DNA from: Paenibacillus aquistagni
GTDB lineage: Bacteria; Bacillota; Bacilli; Paenibacillales; Paenibacillaceae
Assembly (NCBI RefSeq): GCF_900177815.1
Contig: NZ_FXAZ01000005.1
Span: 356,881 to 420,880, forward strand
Length of the DNA: 64,000 nucleotides
Direction: 5' to 3'
Shown here one piece after another: positions 51,594 to 60,800 of this stretch. Made by a program: the position numbers and the translations under genes. The notes beneath the pieces were generated by a model, which saw nothing but the letters and a program-made list of their open reading frames with translations, ran no database searches and was not told the DNA's origin. Within the stretch, counting starts at the first letter, position 1. Every line of letters begins with the position of its first letter.

Positions 51594-52805
51594 TTAACTT
51601 GTCGTTGGCGTCGGGGCTTTGCGCTGCACGAGCTTGCGCATCAGCCATGCACTAATAATGGGCATGCAGCCTATAATGGCTAGAAAGATCACGATGACCT
51701 CTGCTTTCGTCGAAATGGAGACAAGCCCGATAAAGGCTAAGATCGACAAGGATCTTCCAACGAATAACCCTAACTCCCTTAGTACCGTCAGTTCCACTCG
51801 CTGATTCACCGCTTCATCGTTTTCCGCCATAAGATCGAAGGTTGTTGAAGTCATCGGAATAACAAACAAAGGCGAGGTCAAGGCCATACCGATGCCAAAC
51901 AGCAAGAAGGTGACATAGTGAACCTTTACGAAAAGAGGGATAACGGATAGCGCCATCGCGATAGTTCCTGCCAGCATGCCTACAGATCGATACCTCCATG
52001 TCATAAATCGTCCAACGATATAAAAGGAGATTAATCCAACAATGGATGTCCAAAGTGTATAATTGCCTAGCTTCACTTCGTTTGATGTTGCCACGAACAC
52101 CAGCAAGCCGATTAAAAATCCAAAAGCACCATCTCTGAGCCCTTGCGCTGCTAATGCAAAAAAGGTAGGATGCCACAAGCTGGCCTTTCGCAACCACAGC
52201 TTTAAAGGTATGTTCCATTGATATGCTCTTCCGGGTGGACGCTTTTTAAGCCAGAAGCTTAGAACGACGCCTATGGAGAAGATCACGATTGAGGCCATAA
52301 ACATGTAGTTGTAGCCTTGATCCGCGAATCGCCCGATAAGAAGTCCTGACAGCCATGGCGCAATCATCGTGGAACCTGAGCCAATAAGGCCTACCCAGCC
52401 ATTGAAGATATCCCGATTATTAGCTTCTGTGACCTCAAAATAGACAACATTAAAGGAAAGCCAAAAAGCGCCCATCGCGAGCCCTAGTATAATGCCTAAT
52501 AGCCAAATCCAATCAATCGCCCCTTTGCCAAGGATAAGGACAAGCGTGTAGAAGGCAACTGCAAGAATGATTCCTAGACGGAGGTAGTTCATTTTGTTAT
52601 GCTCCTTCACCCACTTGCCGCCTAAGACAAAAGCAGCGCCCAAGGACAGCTGCTGCAACAAAGCAAACCATCCTATGAGCGCATAATCGGGACGAACCTT
52701 CCATAAAAACACGTTTACAAATGTGCCTGAGAACGCATTAGCACATGCAAACAATCCATACACAAGCAAGAGGAGTTTGGTCTGTCCATCCAAGCGTGCT
52801 TGCAC
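51594..52805 (-). CDS. major facilitator superfamily transporter (YqgE-like)
   Basis: A 403-residue membrane protein with about 11-12 hydrophobic helices spread over the whole length and a central basic loop ('WLKKRPPGRAYQW', about 190). The fold is that of MFS carriers; 'GKWVKEHNKMNYLRLG' is the loop 2-3 region and 'FEVTEANNRDIFNGWVGLIGSGSTMIAPWLSGLLIG' lies in helices 4-5. It resembles B. subtilis YqgE, a carrier with no known substrate. The start is GTG 52805 with GGGGG upstream. No neighbour suggests a substrate. Confidence 0.85.
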   Translation of the reverse strand: MQARLDGQTKLLLLVYGLFACANAFSGTFVNVFLWKVRPDYALIGWFALLQQLSLGAAFVLGGKWVKEHNKMNYLRLGIILAVAFYTLVLILGKGAIDWIWLLGIILGLAMGAFWLSFNVVYFEVTEANNRDIFNGWVGLIGSGSTMIAPWLSGLLIGRFADQGYNYMFMASIVIFSIGVVLSFWLKKRPPGRAYQWNIPLKLWLRKASLWHPTFFALAAQGLRDGAFGFLIGLLVFVATSNEVKLGNYTLWTSIVGLISFYIVGRFMTWRYRSVGMLAGTIAMALSVIPLFVKVHYVTFLLFGIGMALTSPLFVIPMTSTTFDLMAENDEAVNQRVELTVLRELGLFVGRSLSILAFIGLVSISTKAEVIVIFLAIIGCMPIISAWLMRKLVQRKAPTPTTS

Positions 52806-52905
52806 TAGAGAGACCCCCTTCGCGCATTAAGTCTCGTTAAGCTCTGTTGCTTAACATACCCTAAAGCGAGCGGGTTCATCAGGACTTCAACCATTTTCCA
52901 AATGC

Positions 52906-53481
52906 TTATTCAGACTTGCTTAAGCGCTGAATGGAATCATTCAACTGCTTTCTTCCTTGCACATCCAAGAACTTGGATACTTGGTAGCAAGACATGCAGG
53001 TATACACATTCAATTGAACTGGAGCATGAAGCAGCGCCTCTCCCCCAATCAAATGAGGGGTAAAGCGTTCCTTCAACTGCTCTTTGCCTACAAACACCAT
53101 ATATTCTCTGCACTGCGGGCATTCTGGAACTTCCTCTTGCTCATGCAAGAGCTTGTCCAAGCCTTCTTGAACCTTTATAGCTTCAGGACTGTCATACAGG
53201 ATTCCGTCATCCTCCCACTGGAAGTTGGACCATCCGCGTTCCTCATCCTCATGGCTGTGTTCATCATGCTTGTCCTCAGCCGTATGGGCTTTGTGAGGCT
53301 TTTCAGCTGGATCCAGATCAATTTGAAGTGTGCCGTAATCTCTTAAGCTGTTATTGCAGTATGGACATTCATCCTCCGGTCCAAGCTCTTCATCCCATAT
53401 AATTTCAGTATCGCACCAAGGACATACGGTATTTGTTGTCAATTTGAATCGACCTGCCTTTCCTTTTGTTTCGATTTTCAT
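52906..53481 (-). CDS. zinc-ribbon protein, unknown function
   Basis: A 191-residue cytosolic protein with three cysteine pairs. 'VCPWCDTEIIW' with 'ECPYCNNSL' (about 19-46) forms a first zinc ribbon. 'ECPQCREYM' (about 119) with 'TCMSCYQVSKFL' (about 161) forms a second. A highly charged His/Glu/Asp-rich linker lies between ('EKPHKAHTAEDKHDEHSHEDEERG'-type, about 58-82) and could also hold metal. No catalytic domain is recognised. ATG 53481 starts it. It lies downstream of the 27-residue membrane peptide and mutS2 on the same strand. Confidence 0.75.
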   Translation of the reverse strand: MKIETKGKAGRFKLTTNTVCPWCDTEIIWDEELGPEDECPYCNNSLRDYGTLQIDLDPAEKPHKAHTAEDKHDEHSHEDEERGWSNFQWEDDGILYDSPEAIKVQEGLDKLLHEQEEVPECPQCREYMVFVGKEQLKERFTPHLIGGEALLHAPVQLNVYTCMSCYQVSKFLDVQGRKQLNDSIQRLSKSE

Positions 53482-53508
53482 GTATGCTGCATTCTAAGGT
53501 GTACAAGG

Positions 53509-53592
53509 TCAACCCATATTCATCCAGTAGATGATGCCAACAACCAAAAAGATCATGGCCAGCGCGAGCAATGTTCCCCATAAATATTTCAT
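53509..53592 (-). CDS. 27-residue single-pass membrane peptide
   Basis: A tiny ORF starting at ATG 53592 with AAGGAG about 10 bases upstream. It encodes 'MKYLWGTLLALAMIFLVVGI' plus seven more residues ending 'MNMG', essentially one membrane helix with a short positive N-terminus. It sits between mutS2 (stop at 53678) and the zinc-ribbon gene. No family recognised; the good ribosome site and clean helix are the support. Confidence 0.5.
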   Translation of the reverse strand: MKYLWGTLLALAMIFLVVGIIYWMNMG

Positions 53593-53677
53593 TGCAGCAC
53601 AACTCCTTATTCGTCATCGCTCTAACCACTGCCTGCATGCAATGATGCAGCTTATTGGATCTATGATCTATGAGCGG

Positions 53678-56035
53678 TTACTTTAGTTCTGCTACCGTCA
53701 CGCCCATGCCGCCCTCATTAAAGGCTCCGTTACGATAGGACTTCACATGCTTATGCCGCTTCAAAAATTCTTGAATGCCAGAACGCAGCACCCCTGTCCC
53801 TTTTCCATGAATGATATAGACGAGCGTCAAGTTGCCGAGCAGCGCCTCATCCAAGAAGCGGTCCACTTCCATGATCGCTTCCTCAAGATTCTCTCCGCGC
53901 AAATCAAGCTCCGATCGGACATTCTCGCCCCGGGTTCGCTTCACATTCGCGCCTGAGCGCTGCTTCTCTGGCGCTTGCTGCTTCGCTGAAGCAATCAGCT
54001 CCATATCATCTTTACGAACCTTCATCTTCATGATGCCAAGCTGAACAACAGCTTCATTTCCAGATATCTCGACTACATGTCCTTTTTGATTAAGGCTGTA
54101 TACCTTAACCTCATCTCCAGGCTCAATCACGCCTGCTGGCTTTTTCTTAGCAGCTTTGGCAGCCAGCTTCTTGGCAGGTGCCGCTTCATCAAGGCGCTTG
54201 CGGGCATTCGTAAGCTCATGCTCCTTCACCTTCTCGCCTTCCATGGCAAGCAAGCGAAGCTCTGTAATCACATCATCCGCTTCCTTAAGTGCCTTGTTGA
54301 CAATCGAACGCGCCTCTTCCTCCGCTTGAGCAATTCGCTTCTCGCGAGAAGCTTCAATTCTCTCATTCTGCTCCATAAGCTGCCGCTGAAGTTCTTCGTT
54401 TTCCTTGCGCAGCTTCGCTGCTGTCCGATGCTCTTCTTCAGCTTCTAGACGATTGCGCTCTAGAGATGCGATCATGGTCTCGATGCGCATGTCTTCTTCT
54501 GTAACCTCACCGCGTGCAAGGTCAATAATATCTCGTGACAGGCCAAGCCGTTCAGCGATGGCGAAGGCGTTGCTTCGTCCCGGCACGCCTAACAGCAGGC
54601 GATAGGTAGGCCTTAGCGTCTCAACATCAAATTCCATGCTGGCATTCAAGATGCCATCACGTTCATAAGCATAGGCCTTCAATTCAGAATAATGCGTCGT
54701 CGCAACGATGCGGCAATTCATTCGATGCATATGCTCCAATATAGCAATGGCAAGTGCCGAGCCTTCTGCTGGATCGGTACCTGCACCAAGCTCATCAAGC
54801 AGAATCAAGCTCTTCGACGTCATTTGGCTTAAGATTCTGATGATGTTGGTCAAGTGACTGGAGAAGGTACTCAAGCTCTGCTCGATGCTTTGTTCATCTC
54901 CAATATCGGCGTAGATCGCATCAAACACACAGAGCTCGCTTTCTTCATTCGCATGCACAAACAACCCAGACATAGCCATGAGGCTGAGCAAGCCGATCGT
55001 TTTAAGCGATACGGTCTTACCGCCTGTATTGGGGCCTGTCACAATAATCGTGGAATAGTCCTTGCCAAGTTCAACATCTGTAGGAACAACCTGCTCTCTT
55101 GCAATGAGCGGATGTCTGGCTTTCTTAAGCTTCAAATACCCATTGTCGTTCATGATTGGCAGCGTAGCCCGCTGTTCATGAGCATAACGCGCCTTCGCGA
55201 AGATAAAATCCAAATCAGAGACGGTCTTTGTATCGTATAAAAGGGCTTCCGCCTGTTCGCCCACAAGGTCCGTAAGCTCTGATAAGATGCGCTCGATCTC
55301 ACGTTCTTCCCGCATCTTGGTCTCACGAAGCTTATTATTCATGGCGACGATGGATTCCGGTTCGATAAACAGCGTCGCTCCTGAGCTGGATTGGTCATGC
55401 ACAATGCCGCCAAAGTGAGAACGATACTCCTGCTTAACAGGAATAACATAGCGATCGTTGCGAATGGTCACAAGCTGCTCCTGCAGCATCTTTGAAGTGC
55501 TGGAGCTTCTAACTAATGATTCGAGCTTCTCACGGATTCGAGTCTCACCGATTCGAAGATCACGTCTAGTGCTGGCAAGCTCTGCACTGGCTTGATCCAT
55601 CACTTCACCCTGATCATCAATACAACGGCGAATTGCATCTTCAAGCGGCTTTTGATCACTTAAAGTCTCGACCATATCATGAAGGATCTCGACCGGATGA
55701 TCCTCATGCACACTATCAATGTATCGCGTAAGACGTCTCGATGCATTTGTCAATGCCGAGATGTTCCACAGCTCATCAGGATTTAGAATGCCTCCGATTC
55801 GCGCACGCTTAACAGCAGGTCGAATGTCTGTGACTCCTGCAAACGGCGCACCGCCCTTCAAGCGATCCACGGTGAGTGCCTCGTCAGTAGCTTGAAGGCG
55901 GCGATTGACCTCATCCAATTCAGAGCTTGGCTTCAAGTCGAGAGCCGCTTCAGCGCCAAGAGAAGTAGACGCGTGCTTAGACAGCGCTTGTAGGATCTTC
56001 TCATATTCCAATGTTTTATATATTTTTGAATCCAA
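53678..56035 (-). CDS. mutS2: MutS2 ATPase/endonuclease
   Basis: A 785-residue MutS2. It has the MutS core domain, ATPase with Walker A 'TGPNTGGKTVSLKTIGLL' (about 333), 'LILLDELGAGTDPAEGSALA' and 'ATTHYSELKAYAYE', then a long coiled coil (about 515-620). A KOW-like segment ('IEPGDEVKVYSLNQKGHVVEI') and the C-terminal Smr nuclease domain ('ELDLRGENLEEAIMEVDRFLDEALLGNLTLVYIIHGKGTGVLR') follow. MutS2 binds collided ribosomes and branched DNA rather than doing mismatch repair. The start is TTG 56035 after AAAGGAG. In B. subtilis it follows polX in the zapA-cvpA cluster; here polX is absent and two plus-strand genes intervene. Confidence 0.96.
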   Translation of the reverse strand: MDSKIYKTLEYEKILQALSKHASTSLGAEAALDLKPSSELDEVNRRLQATDEALTVDRLKGGAPFAGVTDIRPAVKRARIGGILNPDELWNISALTNASRRLTRYIDSVHEDHPVEILHDMVETLSDQKPLEDAIRRCIDDQGEVMDQASAELASTRRDLRIGETRIREKLESLVRSSSTSKMLQEQLVTIRNDRYVIPVKQEYRSHFGGIVHDQSSSGATLFIEPESIVAMNNKLRETKMREEREIERILSELTDLVGEQAEALLYDTKTVSDLDFIFAKARYAHEQRATLPIMNDNGYLKLKKARHPLIAREQVVPTDVELGKDYSTIIVTGPNTGGKTVSLKTIGLLSLMAMSGLFVHANEESELCVFDAIYADIGDEQSIEQSLSTFSSHLTNIIRILSQMTSKSLILLDELGAGTDPAEGSALAIAILEHMHRMNCRIVATTHYSELKAYAYERDGILNASMEFDVETLRPTYRLLLGVPGRSNAFAIAERLGLSRDIIDLARGEVTEEDMRIETMIASLERNRLEAEEEHRTAAKLRKENEELQRQLMEQNERIEASREKRIAQAEEEARSIVNKALKEADDVITELRLLAMEGEKVKEHELTNARKRLDEAAPAKKLAAKAAKKKPAGVIEPGDEVKVYSLNQKGHVVEISGNEAVVQLGIMKMKVRKDDMELIASAKQQAPEKQRSGANVKRTRGENVRSELDLRGENLEEAIMEVDRFLDEALLGNLTLVYIIHGKGTGVLRSGIQEFLKRHKHVKSYRNGAFNEGGMGVTVAELK

Positions 56036-56185
56036 AGGGTTACGACTCCTTTCTGTTCCGTATTATAGCGTAACCATAATGTGGCTGCATCTATGTCGAA
56101 ATGTGTTGTAATGAACGTTCCTTAATTGGATACACTAATTGTTGCACAAACTGAACCCTTTATAAACAAAGGAGGAATCTACAAC

Positions 56186-56551
56186 ATGAATTTTCTAGGT
56201 CATGTGGTCCGCTTTATCGTCGCGGCTATCGTGTTAATGGTTACGGCTTGGCTCGTTCCAGCCTTCTCCGTGGGCGGATTCTGGAGTGCATTAATTCTTG
56301 CACTGGTTATTGCCCTGATCGGGTGGGTTGTTGAAGGCATCTTCGGCAAGCAAGTTACTCCATTTGGCCGCGGAATCGTCGGCTTCCTGGTAAGTGCCGC
56401 CACCATCTACGTCGCTCAATTCTTTGTCAGCGGCGTGACGGTATCAATTATCGGGGCACTGCTCGCCGCACTCGTCGTTGGCATTATTGACCTGTTCATT
56501 CCGGTATCAACCCCGTTTGAAGCAGGTCGTCGCAGCTCTGACAATAAGTAA
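56186..56551 (+). CDS. phage-holin-family/YvlD-like membrane protein
   Basis: A 121-residue protein with four hydrophobic helices (about 5-22, 30-48, 59-79, 85-104) and a polar end 'EAGRRSSDNK'. The pattern and 'AWLVPAFSVGGFWSALILALVIALI...FGRGIVGFLVSAATIYVAQFFVSGVTV' match the YvlD group of the 'phage holin family IV' membrane proteins found in many non-phage loci, often linked to envelope stress. No lytic function is implied. ATG 56186 follows AAAGGAGG. It lies between mutS2 and cvpA on the opposite strand to both. Confidence 0.85.
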   Translation: MNFLGHVVRFIVAAIVLMVTAWLVPAFSVGGFWSALILALVIALIGWVVEGIFGKQVTPFGRGIVGFLVSAATIYVAQFFVSGVTVSIIGALLAALVVGIIDLFIPVSTPFEAGRRSSDNK

Positions 56552-56691
56552 CTCTATTCATGATGAACAACAATAGAGATGATCGCTTAATAAGCGATTG
56601 TCTCTAAGTTGTGTATGACTGAGATGGTCCCTCTTTAACTTTTCACATTTTCGTCACAACCTAGCGCCGCATAACGACAGGATTTGCATCC

Positions 56692-56714
56692 GTAATTTCG
56701 TATAGTAATTTCGT
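56692..56714 (+). repeat. 10-bp direct repeat upstream of the cupredoxin gene
   Basis: GTAATTTCGT at 56692-56701 and again at 56705-56714, one and a quarter helical turns apart. Tandem sites of this form are typical of OmpR-family response regulators. No good sigma-A promoter was seen nearby. The target gene starts 72 bases downstream. Confidence 0.45.
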
Positions 56715-56785
56715 TGCACTCTTTCGTGTGATCGGAATCACACTTGCACCTTATTACTTTGCTCATCCTGGGAGGTTGTCACAAC

Positions 56786-57151
56786 GTGAAAAGTCCATTA
56801 GCTCTTGCCGCCGCATTAGCAGCGCTCGCCATCGTCACTGCAGCATGCAGCTCACAGCAGGCTGAAGATGCTGCCAACGCTCAAGTCGACAAAGAGATGA
56901 TTATTAAAGCATCCAATTATACATTCGACTCCTCTGAATACAGAGTCAAAGCTGGAGAAACCGTTCGCTTCATTCTAGAATCCAGCTCTGGCAATCACGG
57001 TATTCATATCAAAGCAATCGGCCTTAAGCTTGATCCCAATAAAAATAGTCAAATCGTTACTCCAAAGGAAAAAGGGAGCTATCCTTTTGAATGCACGATC
57101 TTGTGCGGCCCCGGACATAAAGATATGACGGCCACTCTGATTGTGGAATAG
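56786..57151 (+). CDS. free-standing CuA-type cupredoxin lipoprotein
   Basis: A 121-residue exported protein. The hydrophobic signal (5-18) ends in a lipobox-like 'VTAAC' (Cys21; the -3 residue is atypical). The rest is one cupredoxin barrel whose C-terminal 'CTILCGPGHKDM' (C103, C107, H111, M114) is the Cx3CGx2Hx2M copper motif of cytochrome oxidase subunit II. H71 or H74 ('NHGIHIK') could be the second His ligand. It therefore looks like the copper domain of CoxB without its membrane helices. No oxidase genes are nearby. Start GTG 56786 follows GGGAGG. It could be an electron carrier or a copper chaperone. Confidence 0.82.
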   Translation: MKSPLALAAALAALAIVTAACSSQQAEDAANAQVDKEMIIKASNYTFDSSEYRVKAGETVRFILESSSGNHGIHIKAIGLKLDPNKNSQIVTPKEKGSYPFECTILCGPGHKDMTATLIVE

Positions 57152-57223
57152 CGTTAATCCTGCCTTATGTATACATGGGGTTATTATTTCTAATAACAAG
57201 GCTAACCGCAATTCTAATGATAT

Positions 57224-57841
57224 TTATAGCCACTTCGCCCATTGAATAGCTTCTGCCAACAAGGAGGGGGCCCATTCTCCTGTCTGCTTCATGCACCAAG
57301 AAGCTGCCGTCCATTGCTGGAGAGCCGCGGACGGCCAGGCCATGATTAGCACATAGATAATCCCCCAAATCCATACAAAGTGCACAGCACCTAGCAAGGC
57401 TCCGCATAATCGATCAAAGGTGCGAATGGGCTTTATGCTTGATAATTTTCGCAGCGCAAATCTGAGCAGCCACAATCCGCTCCAGATGAATCCGAATATA
57501 ATAATAAACGCAACAATTGCATGAATCAGCTTATCCCAAGAGGTCGTTATGTTCTCAAGGTCCGTCATTACACTGCCTCCAGCCTGATTTGTAAACAGCC
57601 TTTTCCTCACCCATGGAATAAGATATTCATAGCTCTTCGCTGCAACAATAAAAGAAAAGCACAGGCCAAACAAGGAAAGGGCCTGCGAGCGCAGTCCCTT
57701 CCAAGCGCCTATAGCGATGCAGCAGCCAAAAAGAAGCACGATCAGCCAGTCCAGTCCATTCCATTGACCTTCGAAGCTACTTGTCCAAAAATGACTAATC
57801 GACTGCCACCAGCCTTCAATCCCCTGCATAACAGAGCTCAT
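57224..57841 (-). CDS. cvpA: CvpA-family membrane protein (YshB-like)
   Basis: A 205-residue membrane protein of the CvpA/colicin V production family with four hydrophobic helices (about 30-49, 54-71, 105-126, 147-172). Typical stretches are 'LDWLIVLLFGCCIAIGAWKGLRSQALSLFGL' and 'RTFDRLCGALLGAVHFVWIWGIIYVLIMAW'. Its ATG at 57841 lies 2 bases after the stop codon of the giant zapA gene, so it is translationally coupled to it. The order zapA-cvpA is the same as zapA-yshB in B. subtilis. Function in Firmicutes is poorly defined; the location suggests an envelope or division link. Confidence 0.88.
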   Translation of the reverse strand: MSSVMQGIEGWWQSISHFWTSSFEGQWNGLDWLIVLLFGCCIAIGAWKGLRSQALSLFGLCFSFIVAAKSYEYLIPWVRKRLFTNQAGGSVMTDLENITTSWDKLIHAIVAFIIIFGFIWSGLWLLRFALRKLSSIKPIRTFDRLCGALLGAVHFVWIWGIIYVLIMAWPSAALQQWTAASWCMKQTGEWAPSLLAEAIQWAKWL

Positions 57842-57843
57842 GT

Positions 57844-60800
57844 TCAGCTTCGTTCCATAAGCTCGATCCACTCATTAAACTCGGATTGCAGCTTGTTGTA
57901 TTCGTCTTGAAGCTTACTATGCTTAACTTCGAGCTCAGAGAGCTTGCGGAGTTCTTTTTCCTTTTCCAATTGGGACAAACGGAACTGATGGGAGATGAGC
58001 TCGAACTGCTCCTTCATCATGTCGTATTCTTCTTGGTTGAACCCTTCCGCTTGCTCCATGCTGGCCCGCTCAATCGCCGCAGCAGCTGCTTCCTGCTGCT
58101 CAGCCATCTTCTCACGAAGGCCTGCATTCTCTTCTGCTAATCGATCCTGCTCGGACTGAAGCTTGAGCAGTTCAGCCTTATGGAGTTCGCTTTCTTGATA
58201 CAATCTCGCAAGAAGATCCTCGCGTCCCTCTCGTTCGGATTCCAGTTGATCCTTCATGTCGCGCAATTCAGACTGCTTCTGCTCCATCGCTTCTAATTGC
58301 TCTTCAAGCTTATGGTTCTCTTGCTTAAGCTCTGCAATCGCCTGATCTTGATGAGCCGCTTTCTCCTGCGCCTCTGCCATTGCCTGCTTCATGGCTTGTT
58401 CCTCATATTGAGACAGCTCAAAGAGTTCTTTAAGCTCTGCTGTATTCTGTTCCATCGAATGAATCATGTCTTGCTTCGCAGCTTCCTGTTGTTCCAGAGA
58501 GGCTTCAAGCGCCTGAATACTTGCTTTGTCAGCCGCAATGATCTCATCCTTGGCAACAAGCTGCTGTTCAAGCTCTGCTGTCTGGCTCGACCAGCGTTCA
58601 GCCTGCTCTTGAACATGTGCTCTTAGAGCCTCAAGCTTCACTTCTGCTTCCTTCTCTGCGGCATGGTAAGCCTCCGCTGACTTCGCAGTTACAAGCTGCT
58701 GCAATTCCTCTGCCTGCTTGGACCATTCTGCCTTCGCCTGATCCATCGCCAGTTCATGCTGTTTGGCAAGGTGGGATGCTTTCGCATTGGCTTCGGTCTC
58801 AGCAAGCTGAAGCAGATCGTCCATTTCTTGCTGAAGCTGTTCCAACTGCTTCATATACTTGGCTTCCAAAGCAGTCTTCGCCGCGCTGGCTTCTTCCTCC
58901 ACAACTGACAATGAAGCAGCAGCTTCCGCCTTCGCCGAGTTCAGCTCTTCAGCGATAAGGCCAAGCTCAGCCTTCAACTCCTGTTCTTGCGCTTGTGCAG
59001 CCTGCTCTGCTTGCTTCATTCTGGCGTCCGCTTCAGCTGCGTATGCTTGCAGCTTCCCGGCAAGCTCCTGTTCATGCCTTGCACGCTCAGCTTGCAGCTG
59101 TTGTTCATATCGGGAAGCAAGCTCCTGACGAAGCTGATCTAGATCAAGCTCATAACGAGCCTTATGCTCATGCAGCGCTGCCGCGCTTTTCTTTTGCTCC
59201 TCTAGGAGCAAGGACTGATAGCGTACTTCCGCTTGGTCAAGCCGCTCCTGCCATTCGTTTCTTTCTAACAGAAGCAATTCCTCTGCTTCTTGCCTAGACT
59301 GTTCCAGTTCTGCCTGGATGGACTTATAATCCGCTTGAAGAGAAGCATGTCCCTGCGCAAAGTCCTCATACTCTTGTTGGAGACTGCTATGCGATACTGT
59401 GAGGTGCTGATTCTGTTCTTCAAGGCTTGTACATGACGCAGCACAAGCTTGATACTGCTCTTCAAGATCACTGCATTTTGCTTCCAGATCTTGAATAAGC
59501 GTCTCATACGTAAGCTGATCCTGCGTGAACTGCTCCGCTTGGGCAGCATGACTAACCACATTCTTCTCCATCTCGGCTAGAACGGACTGCAGCTGTTCGA
59601 TTTCCGCATGGGCTTTATCGCGCGCCTGAATAAGGCGCTCCATCTCGGTCTGACGAGCTCGATCCAATTCCTCAGCACGCACCAGGCGCGCCTCAAGCTG
59701 ACGGATCTTTGCTTCAGCCTGCTTCTCCGCTTCTTCCAGCGCTTCCGCAGCTTCAGCTAATTGCTGCTCATGCGCCTTACGCATGGACTCCTGCTCTTCC
59801 TCGTGAAGGCTGCTTAACAGTTCTAATTCTTCTTGGTGCTTGCTTGCAAGTTCACTTATTGCCGCCTCGTGCTTCGCTAGCAGCCCTTGCTTCGCCTGTG
59901 CATGCGTCTTCGCTTCTTGCTCGAACTGCTGCTTCGATTCCAGCTTCATTGCCTCAATCTTCTCTTCAAGCTGTTGAATGACGGCTTGAAGAGAATTGCT
60001 CTGCTGCTCAAGCGCCGCTTGATAGCTCAACTCCCGCTCCTCAAGCTGCTTTTTAGAGGCAAGTTCCTGCTGTTCGATTGCTTTGCGGTGAAGGCCTTTG
60101 AGTTCGGCAAGCTCCGCTTGGTGAGCAGCCGTTCGTTCATCAAGCTTCGACTTATTCTGAGCTTCAAGTTCCTGCAGCCTGTCCTCATGAGCGGCTGACA
60201 GCTCTTCCACTTGAATATCACATTTCAATTCAAGCTCCTGCAGGGCTTGATCGTGAGCTTTGCCTTTCTGCTCAAGAAGAGCACGATGCTGCTCGGCAAG
60301 CTTCTTAAGCTCAGCCGCGAGCCTTGCTTCCCATTCCTTTATCTGTTGCCCATGGGCATTCTTCAGCTTCGACATCGCTTCATGATGCTCATTTTTAAGT
60401 GTCTCTACACGCTGACTTAGCGTTTGCTTATGTAGCTCTTGCTCCTTCACAAGCTGCTCTTGCGCAGATTGGAGCTTCTGCTCTCCTTCTTGAACTCGGC
60501 GCTTCAGCTCTTGCTCTTGCTTGGTCAGCTGACTGACCTGCTGCTCTAGTCCCTTGAGCTGCTGTTGAAGCTTCTTCTCCAGTTCTACCAGCTTCGACTT
60601 CTCCGCCTGAAGTTCCTTAATCGACTGCTCTGCTTGTGCGAGCTTCTTGCTTAAAGAGTCAAGCTTCTGCTCATGCGAAGCCTTGAGCTCGTGAAGAGTT
60701 TTCTGATTCTCAGTTTTAAGATCTTCTACCGTCTTCTGATGCTCGGCTTGCAGCTCTTGAAGCACCTTCTCATGGCTTGCAAGTGCTGAAGCATGCTCTT

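Noticed and set aside
56186..56551. Prophage lysis gene
   Set aside because: The 'phage holin family' label covers chromosomal YvlD-like proteins; no other phage gene is in the window.
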